64,000 bases of DNA from CAYMRL01 sp964473205 (GTDB lineage Bacteria > Deinococcota > Deinococci > Deinococcales > Trueperaceae): assembly GCA_964473205.1 (NCBI GenBank), contig CAYYOK010000006.1:8153-72152 (forward strand), read 5' to 3'. This document shows, in pieces, positions 58,828-64,000 of this stretch; within the stretch, counting starts at the first letter, position 1; the number at the start of each line of letters is the position of its first letter. The notes below the pieces were generated by a model. That model saw only the letters and a program-made list of their open reading frames with translations, had not been told where the DNA came from and searched no databases. The position numbers and the translations under genes are program-made.

Positions 58828-59574
58828 ATGGCCTTCACCGCCCAGGTCTCCCGTGCGGACCCGAGTAGCTTCGGGGCCGCCGGCTCTGCGCCGCTGCACG
58901 GCGTCGGCGCGGAGCTCGCAGCGGCCGTCCCGGCGTCGCGCGTGCCGCCTGCCGCCTGGGACCTGGCCGCCTCGCGGGACTACCTCAAGGGCGAGGTCGT
59001 CTACACGGGGGGCGAGGCCAGCGAGTTCGCCTTCGCGATCGAGGCTGGGCTCGTGGCGTTGACGCTGACCGCTCACCCTGAGCGCGAGCGCATCGTGGCG
59101 CTGGCTGGCCCCGGAGACATCATCGGAGAGCTGACGCCCGGCACGGAGCGCTACCTGGAGACCGCGACGGCCCTGAGCCCCGGGGTGCGGTGCCGGCTTC
59201 TGGCGCGCGCCGCCCACACCGACGCCTCCAGCGTCGACGGCGCGGAGCTGCAGGGCGCTTTGGCGCTGGCCGCCGGCCGCCAGCTCGCGCGCCTGACCGA
59301 TGCGATGGCGGATAGCGAGGTGGCGGTGCCGGCCCGCATCGCACGCACGCTCGTGCGCCTGGCCGAGCGCTTCGGGCACCGGGGAGCCGACGGCCTCACG
59401 CGCATCACCTTGCCGATCACTCACGACACGCTCGCCGCCATGGTCGGCGCGGCGCGCGAGACCACTACCGGCGTCGTGCAGACGCTGCGCGACCGCGGCC
59501 TGCTGACCGGTACCCGCGGGCGCTACCTGTTCGAGCCTGAGAAGCTGGCTGCGTTCGCGGCCGAAGCGCTCTGA
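58828..59574 (+). CDS. Crp/Fnr family transcriptional regulator
   Basis: 248 residues. After about 45 variable residues comes a cyclic-nucleotide-binding beta roll (YLKGEVVYTGGEASEFAFAIEAGLVALTL, then IVALAGPGDIIGE). A C-terminal helix-turn-helix follows with LPITHDTLAAMVGAARETTTGVVQTLRDRGLLTG, typical of Crp/Fnr. The phosphate-binding cassette R of true CAP (RSA) is not evident, so the ligand is open. No Fnr-like cysteine cluster is seen. The class III cyclase at 21248 could supply a cyclic nucleotide. The upstream tandem palindromes may be autoregulatory sites. Confidence 0.9.
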   Translation: MAFTAQVSRADPSSFGAAGSAPLHGVGAELAAAVPASRVPPAAWDLAASRDYLKGEVVYTGGEASEFAFAIEAGLVALTLTAHPERERIVALAGPGDIIGELTPGTERYLETATALSPGVRCRLLARAAHTDASSVDGAELQGALALAAGRQLARLTDAMADSEVAVPARIARTLVRLAERFGHRGADGLTRITLPITHDTLAAMVGAARETTTGVVQTLRDRGLLTGTRGRYLFEPEKLAAFAAEAL

Positions 59575-59634
59575 GCAGCCGACGTACCCCTACCTAGCAG
59601 CGAGAAAAGCGGAGCCTTGAGCCGGTGAGGGCGA

Positions 59635-60225
59635 CTAGAGCGTCCTGAGCAGCGTGGGCAGGTCCTCGCCCAGGCGCGGCACCGCGTCTTGCGAGTAGAT
59701 GTACCTGAGCCGGCTCTGCCTGTCGACGACCGCGACCACGTCGGTGTGAACCTGCTGCACGCCGCTGCCGGCGAAGCCGACGTAGAAGGCGCGCGCGGCC
59801 TCCGCCACCTGGCTGTTGCTGCCGGTGAGGCCGACGAAGCTCGCGTCGAACTGCGACACGTAGGCGCCGATGACCTCGGGCGTGTCGTGCGCCGGGTCCA
59901 CAGTCACCATCACGACCTTCAGGTCCTCGGGCGAGCCGAGGTCCTGGTTGTAGCGCGCCAGGCGCTGGAGCGTGAACGGGCAGACGTCGGGGCAGCGGGT
60001 GTAGCCGAAGAACACGAGGGTGAGGTCGCCGGCGAAGTCGGCGGCCAGGTCGACCGGGCTCCCGCTGCGATCGATCAGCGACAGGCCCGTCATCAGCACC
60101 GGCTGCTCGATGGCCGTGCCGGCTAGCGGCGGGGCGGGACGCGCCCTCTCGCCCAACCTGTAGGAGACGATGCCGGCGGCGATAAGGGCCAGCGCCAGCA
60201 GCGCATAGCGTGCGACAAGGCTCAT
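59635..60225 (-). CDS. SCO1/SenC family copper chaperone / thioredoxin-like protein
   Basis: 196 residues. An N-terminal membrane anchor (ALLALALIAAGIVSYRLG) is followed by a thioredoxin fold with FFGYTRCPDVCPFTL (copper CxxxC), VTVDPAHDTPEV and the distal His in VHTDVVAVVDRQ. SCO proteins deliver copper to cytochrome c oxidase CuA or act as thiol reductants on the outer face of the inner membrane. Monocistronic, with a leaderless TATACT promoter. Confidence 0.94.
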   Translation of the reverse strand: MSLVARYALLALALIAAGIVSYRLGERARPAPPLAGTAIEQPVLMTGLSLIDRSGSPVDLAADFAGDLTLVFFGYTRCPDVCPFTLQRLARYNQDLGSPEDLKVVMVTVDPAHDTPEVIGAYVSQFDASFVGLTGSNSQVAEAARAFYVGFAGSGVQQVHTDVVAVVDRQSRLRYIYSQDAVPRLGEDLPTLLRTL

Positions 60226-60232
60226 CGGCTCG

Positions 60233-60238
60233 AGTATA
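60233..60238 (-). promoter_or_regulatory. Leaderless -10 element, SCO gene
   Basis: TATACT on the minus strand, seven bases before the ATG at 60225. Confidence 0.7.
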
Positions 60239-60247
60239 TGGGCAGCT

Positions 60248-62557
60248 TCAGTTGTTGGGCTTGGAGGACAGGACGGCGGCGTCCTCGGCCATCACCTCGA
60301 AGAAGACCTCGACTACCTTGGAATCGAAGTGGCTGCCGGAGCCCTGCCGGATGTGGTCCATGGCCTTCTCCGGCGGCCAGGCCGAGCGGTACGGCCTGTC
60401 GGAGGTCAGCGCGTCGAAGACGTCGACGACAGCGAAGATGCGCGCCGCCAACGGGATCTGCTCGCCCTTGAGCCCGCGCGGGTAGCCGGTGCCGTCCCAG
60501 CGCTCGTGGTGGCAGTACGGGATGTCGAGAGCCGGTTTGAGGAAGTCGATCGGCGAGATCAGCTCGTAAGCGAACACGGGGTGCTGCTTCATGACGTCGA
60601 ACTCCTCCTCGGTCAGCGGCCCGCGCTTGAGCAGGATGTTGTCGGGGATGCCCATCTTGCCGATGTCGTGAAGCAGCGCGCCGCGCTGCACGTGCACTAT
60701 CTCCTCCGACGGCATGCCCAGCCGTCGCGCGAGGCGCATCGTCATGTCCGTGACGCGCTTGCTGTGGCCGGCGGTCTCCTCGTCCTTGAGGTCGAGCGCG
60801 TTCGCCCAACCCTCGATGGTGCGGTCGTACGCGCGTTGGAGCTCGATGTTGCTGCGCTCGAGCGAGCGGAAGAGCTGCGCGTTCTCTATCGCTATGGCGC
60901 CCTGGTCCGCGTAGGTCTCGAGGAACTCGAGCCATTCGTCAGAGGGCTGGAGCGGCGCCACCGAGTAGATCTCGATCACGCCCTGAAGCTGACCCTTGGC
61001 TAGCATCGGCACCGCCATGTAGCTCGCATAGTCGGCCTGATGACGGGGGTCGACGGCCGCGCCTCGCTCACCGGACTGCCTGAGGTCGGGCAGGAACACT
61101 GAGCGGTGGTCGAGCGCCGCGCGGCCGGCCGGACCCTCACCGAGCACCGCGCTGCCACGCGCACCGACGTCGCCCGAGAACCCCTTGGCGGCGTTGGGGT
61201 GCAGCAGTTGCAGCGAGGGGTCGTAGAGCAGGATGGCCGCTGCCGGCACGACCAGGTCTTGCATCAGCTGGTCTAGGAAGATGTCGAGCACCATCTTCAC
61301 CTCGAACGAGTTGGTGATGGCCATGTCGATGCGCCGCAGGGATTGCAGGTGCGTGAGGCGGCGCCTCAGCTCGGCGTTGAGGTTCTGGATCTTCTCGAGC
61401 GCCTTGACGCGGTCGCTGATCTCGCGGAAGTTGACGACGAACGCGGACACGTCGGGGTCGTCGAGGAGGTTGGTGACGGAGCCCTCCAGCCAGCGGGACT
61501 CGTCGTTGACGTCGCTGACGCGGTAGTTGACGCTCTCGCTGCCGCCCGGAACGGCTTCCGCCATGTCGAGGGCGTCGAAGAACGCGTCCCTGTCGGCCTC
61601 GTCTATGAGCTCCAGGCTGTTCACGCCCACCAGGTCGTCGGTGTCGTGGCCGAGCATGCGCAACGCGGCGCTGCTGGCGCTGCGGATGGTGTGGTCCTCG
61701 TTGAGCAGCCATACGCCGTCGAAGCTCTTCTCGATCAGCGCGCGGTAGTAGGCCTCGCTGGCCCTGAGGCGGTTGGCCGACTGGATCTTCTCGGTCGCGT
61801 CCCTCACGTTCAGGACCACGCCGCGCACGTCGGGGTCCTGCCGCAGGTCGGCCGCCTCTAGCTCGAACCAGCGCCAGCCGCCGTCGACCCTGAACCGGAA
61901 CGTCGAGCTGACGGTCTGCAGACGATCGGCTTCGCCGCGCGCTCCGTCCTCCGCCAGCAGCCGGTTCATCACGTCCCTGATCTGCTCGCGGTCACGGGGA
62001 TGCACGGCGCGCCAGAGCTGCGCCTCGCTCATGACCGTGCGGTTCAGGCCCAACCGCGACGCGGCCGGCGAGACGTAGCTGACGGCGCCTTGGCCGTCGA
62101 GCACGACGGTGATGTCGCTGCTGTTCTGCACCAGGGCGCGGAAGCGGCGCTCGGACCAGGCGAGAGCGCGCTCGGCAGTGCGGTCGAGGGTCGTGTCGCG
62201 GCAGATCAGGAGCGTGGCGCCGTCTTCGAGGCGTCTCGCGACCGCTTCGACCGTCACGAAGCCGCCGTCTACGCGGGCGAGCTCGACCTCGATGTGCAGA
62301 GGCTCCTCGCCCTGACGGTTCGCCAACAACGCCAGCAGCGGCGAGCCCACCGGCACCAGCGCGCTGAGGTAGACGCCGATGAGCTGGCGCTCCCTGGCGC
62401 CTAGCAGCACCTCGCTGCGGGGGTTGGCTCGCACCACCCGCTCGCTCGCGTCGAGCAGCAGCACCGAGTCGAACGAGTTGTTGAACAGCTCGTCGAGCAG
62501 CGCATCGGACCTACGCAGCGCGCTCTTCTCGGTGGTTGGCGTCGGCTTGACGGACAC
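60248..62557 (-). CDS. PAS-PAS-PAS-GAF-HD-GYP cyclic-di-GMP phosphodiesterase
   Basis: 769 residues from the GTG at 62557 with GGAGG eight bases upstream. Three PAS domains (about 15-125, 130-260, 265-385), a GAF domain (about 400-570) and a C-terminal HD-GYP domain (about 580-755). Catalytic signatures are LLHDIGKMGIPD (H630-D631), CHHERWDGTGYPRG and LAARIFAVVDVFDALTSDRPYR. It is expected to hydrolyse c-di-GMP in the cytoplasm in response to signals sensed by the PAS/GAF domains. No transmembrane helix is seen. Confidence 0.95.
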   Translation of the reverse strand: MSVKPTPTTEKSALRRSDALLDELFNNSFDSVLLLDASERVVRANPRSEVLLGARERQLIGVYLSALVPVGSPLLALLANRQGEEPLHIEVELARVDGGFVTVEAVARRLEDGATLLICRDTTLDRTAERALAWSERRFRALVQNSSDITVVLDGQGAVSYVSPAASRLGLNRTVMSEAQLWRAVHPRDREQIRDVMNRLLAEDGARGEADRLQTVSSTFRFRVDGGWRWFELEAADLRQDPDVRGVVLNVRDATEKIQSANRLRASEAYYRALIEKSFDGVWLLNEDHTIRSASSAALRMLGHDTDDLVGVNSLELIDEADRDAFFDALDMAEAVPGGSESVNYRVSDVNDESRWLEGSVTNLLDDPDVSAFVVNFREISDRVKALEKIQNLNAELRRRLTHLQSLRRIDMAITNSFEVKMVLDIFLDQLMQDLVVPAAAILLYDPSLQLLHPNAAKGFSGDVGARGSAVLGEGPAGRAALDHRSVFLPDLRQSGERGAAVDPRHQADYASYMAVPMLAKGQLQGVIEIYSVAPLQPSDEWLEFLETYADQGAIAIENAQLFRSLERSNIELQRAYDRTIEGWANALDLKDEETAGHSKRVTDMTMRLARRLGMPSEEIVHVQRGALLHDIGKMGIPDNILLKRGPLTEEEFDVMKQHPVFAYELISPIDFLKPALDIPYCHHERWDGTGYPRGLKGEQIPLAARIFAVVDVFDALTSDRPYRSAWPPEKAMDHIRQGSGSHFDSKVVEVFFEVMAEDAAVLSSKPNN

Positions 62558-62702
62558 CTGCTCTGCCTCCTGGCACCGCACGCTCTGGTGAGCGTGACGG
62601 CACGGCCGTCGCGGGCAACGCTCCGCCGCGCCAGGATAGGACAGCGGCTCCGCTGGAAGCTGACGAACATTCCACTCCGGCCAGACCGTTCAGCCGTCTA
62701 AT

Positions 62703-62867
62703 AGCGCCTGGATCGAATCTATGCGGGCTGCTTAGACAAGGCGTGCTACGTCGCGCCCTGGCCGTCGAGCAGCGCCTGGATCGAATCTAGGCGGGCTGCT
62801 CAGACAAGGCGTGCTACGTCGCGCCCTGGCCGTCGAGCAGCGCCTGGATCGAATCTAGGCGGGCTGC
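62703..62867 (-). repeat. 68-bp tandem repeat (2.4 copies) at the 3' end of the Fe-S protein gene
   Basis: Copies at 62703-62770 and 62771-62838 differ at two of 68 positions; a partial third copy (62839-62867) lies inside the gene. The stop codon at 62814-62816 is in copy 2 and is repeated at 62746-62748. So the last codons of the gene (encoding IQALLDGQGAT) and the stop have been duplicated downstream. Confidence 0.9.
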
Positions 62868-64000
62868 GACTAGCTGCGCTACGTCGAGGACGGCTGGGGC
62901 CCCTTCGGCTTGGGCGCTGCTGGAGCTGCCGAGCATGGACTTGCAGAACGGGCAGCCGGTCGCGACGACGGTGGCGCCGGTCTCGCGCGCCTGCTCGAGG
63001 CGCGCCTCCGAGACCCTGCGGTCGCCTTCCTCTTCCTCCTTGAAGAACTGCGCGCCGCCGGCGCCGCAGCAGAGCGAGTCGTTGCGGCTGCTGGCCATCT
63101 CGCGCAGCTCGCCGCCGCCGGCGGTCAGCACCGAGCGCGGGGAGTCGTACTCGCCGTTGTGGCGGCCGAGGTAGCAGGGGTCGTGGTAGGTGAGCGAGCG
63201 CGTCTCAGCCAGCGGCGGCAGCCTTCCCTCCTCGGTGAGGCGGGCGATGAGCTGGGTGTGGTGGACGACCTGGTAGTCGCCGCCGAGCTGCGGGTAGTCG
63301 TTGACGAGGGCGTTGAAGCAGTGCGGGCAGGTCGTGAGCACCAGCTTCTGCTTGCTCGGGTCGAGGTCGTCTATCAGCGTGGCGTTGAGGACCTCGACGT
63401 TGGCGGTTGCGAGCTGGTAGTAGAGATACTCGTTGCCGGCGCGCCTGGCGGGGTCGCCGGTGCAGGACTCGTTCTTGCCGAGCACCGCGTAATCGACCTT
63501 GGCGTGCTCGAGGATGCGCGCCATGGCGCGGGTGGTCTTCTGGGCCTCGGGGTCGTAGGCGCCGGCGCAGCCGACGAAGAACAGCACCTCGAAGCCGGGG
63601 TTGTCCTCGACCGTGGGCACGCTCAGGCCCTCGGCCCATTCGAGCCGCTTGTCGGCGCCCATGCCCCACGGGTTGCCGCTGCGCTCCATCCCGCGGAAGG
63701 CGGTCTGCAGCTCGGCGGGGAACTCGCCTTGCATCATGACGAGGTCTCGCCGGATGTCGACGATGTCGATCATCTGCTCGCAGCCGACGGGGCACACCTC
63801 CATGCAGGCACCGCAGGTGGTGCATGCCCACACGGCTTCGGGCGAGATCGCGAAGGTGGTGAGCGGGCGAGGGCTCTCCTCGCCGGCGGCGAACGCCTCG
63901 CCGATGAGGGTGAGCTCGTAGCGCTTGTTGATCTCCAGCGCAGCGGGGCTGAGCGCCTTGCCGGTGCGGTTGGCTGGGCAGACATCGGCGCAGCGGTTGC
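62814..64000 (-). CDS. Fe-S oxidoreductase with CCG domains (heterodisulfide reductase/GlcF-like), 5' end outside window
   Basis: The frame is open through base 64000, giving 394+ residues. Two [4Fe-4S] ferredoxin-type clusters are visible: CADVCPAN (N-terminal part, first Cys further upstream) and CTTCGACMEVCPVGC. Two cysteine-rich CCG domains follow (CAGAYDPEAQ...CTGD...TTCPHCFN; HDPCYLGRHNGEYDSPR...SLCCGAGGAQFF...CPFC). Members pass electrons between flavoproteins and quinones or disulfides, often beside electron-transfer flavoprotein genes. The 3' end carries a tandem duplication. Confidence 0.9.
   Translation of the reverse strand, partial: NRCADVCPANRTGKALSPAALEINKRYELTLIGEAFAAGEESPRPLTTFAISPEAVWACTTCGACMEVCPVGCEQMIDIVDIRRDLVMMQGEFPAELQTAFRGMERSGNPWGMGADKRLEWAEGLSVPTVEDNPGFEVLFFVGCAGAYDPEAQKTTRAMARILEHAKVDYAVLGKNESCTGDPARRAGNEYLYYQLATANVEVLNATLIDDLDPSKQKLVLTTCPHCFNALVNDYPQLGGDYQVVHHTQLIARLTEEGRLPPLAETRSLTYHDPCYLGRHNGEYDSPRSVLTAGGGELREMASSRNDSLCCGAGGAQFFKEEEEGDRRVSEARLEQARETGATVVATGCPFCKSMLGSSSSAQAEGAPAVLDVAQLVAARLDSIQALLDGQGAT

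Noticed and set aside
62703..62867. Possible CRISPR array (repeats of constant period)
   Set aside because: The copies are directly adjacent with no unique spacers, only 2.4 units, and they include the end of a gene. No cas genes are present.
1..64000. tRNA, rRNA or other structured RNA genes
   Set aside because: No cloverleaf-like or rRNA-like sequence was noticed in the intergenic stretches, which are mostly under 260 bp; a covariance-model scan would be needed to be certain.

Overview
The window is high-GC DNA (a sampled stretch of core sequence is about 70% G+C) and reads as a chromosome segment from a member of the Deinococcota, most likely a Truepera-like lineage. This is inferred from gene content and promoter style, not from a search. 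Supporting signs are a homoisocitrate dehydrogenase that closely resembles the Thermus enzyme as I remember it, EF-G-2, two DUF4388 (PATAN) proteins, and many genes whose start codon lies 5-10 nt downstream of a TANNNT -10 element, i.e. leaderless transcripts as known in Deinococcus and Thermus. A run of 100 N at 21122-21221 flanked by an identical 55-bp sequence shows the record is a scaffold, probably from a short-read or metagenomic assembly.

Layout. (1) 1-4286: end of a TolC-like outer-membrane protein, then four overlapping genes for a CDP-hexose-derived sugar. (2) 4351-5548: NYN nuclease and GNAT acetyltransferase on the minus strand. (3) 5620-18732: housekeeping and mixed genes: metK, a degenerate HemC-like protein, a secreted subtilase lipoprotein, EF-G-2, a CYTH protein, an SDR, glyA, a DUF4388/HAMP pair and homoisocitrate dehydrogenase. 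(4) 18735-26294: a cell-division peptidoglycan module (FtsX, EnvC-like protein with a degenerate LytM domain, ZapG-like protein, AMIN/Amidase_3) interrupted by a class III cyclase/ATPase and a putative HEWGH metallopeptidase. (5) 26328-32272: Nudix, DUF4388, Wzz-like protein and the dTDP-rhamnose genes rfbD-C-B-A. (6) 42585 back to 32275: an eight-gene surface-polysaccharide operon (TupA-like ATP-grasp, three GT4 glycosyltransferases, two O-antigen ligase/polymerases, a flippase, a pyruvyl transferase). (7) 42702-48434: a 1029-residue fusion of a Wzy/WaaL-type polymerase/ligase with a WbaP-type initiating phosphoglycosyl transferase, then a cis-prenyltransferase, manC and a HAD phosphatase. 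(8) 48435-49975: a lower-GC islet with a lone AAA ATPase. (9) 50043-55576: DHFR-like protein, aldehyde dehydrogenase, and an operon of two secreted poly-aspartate proteins plus a two-component system whose response regulator is frameshifted. (10) 55705-58675: pyrR-pyrB-pyrC. (11) 58693-64000: Crp/Fnr regulator behind a tandem repeat, SCO protein, a PAS/GAF/HD-GYP phosphodiesterase, and an Fe-S oxidoreductase running off the window.

Together regions 1, 5, 6 and 7 form a surface-polysaccharide island: nucleotide sugars (CDP-hexose derivative, dTDP-rhamnose, GDP-mannose), lipid carrier (UppS), initiation (PGT), elongation (GT4s), export (flippase), polymerisation/ligation (three Wzy/WaaL-like domains), chain-length control (Wzz) and pyruvylation. 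The observations I rate highest are the polymerase-PGT fusion, the poly-Asp/two-component operon with its dual-coding GAY repeat, the degenerate HemC paralogue, and four separate 64-71-bp local duplications, all at gene borders.
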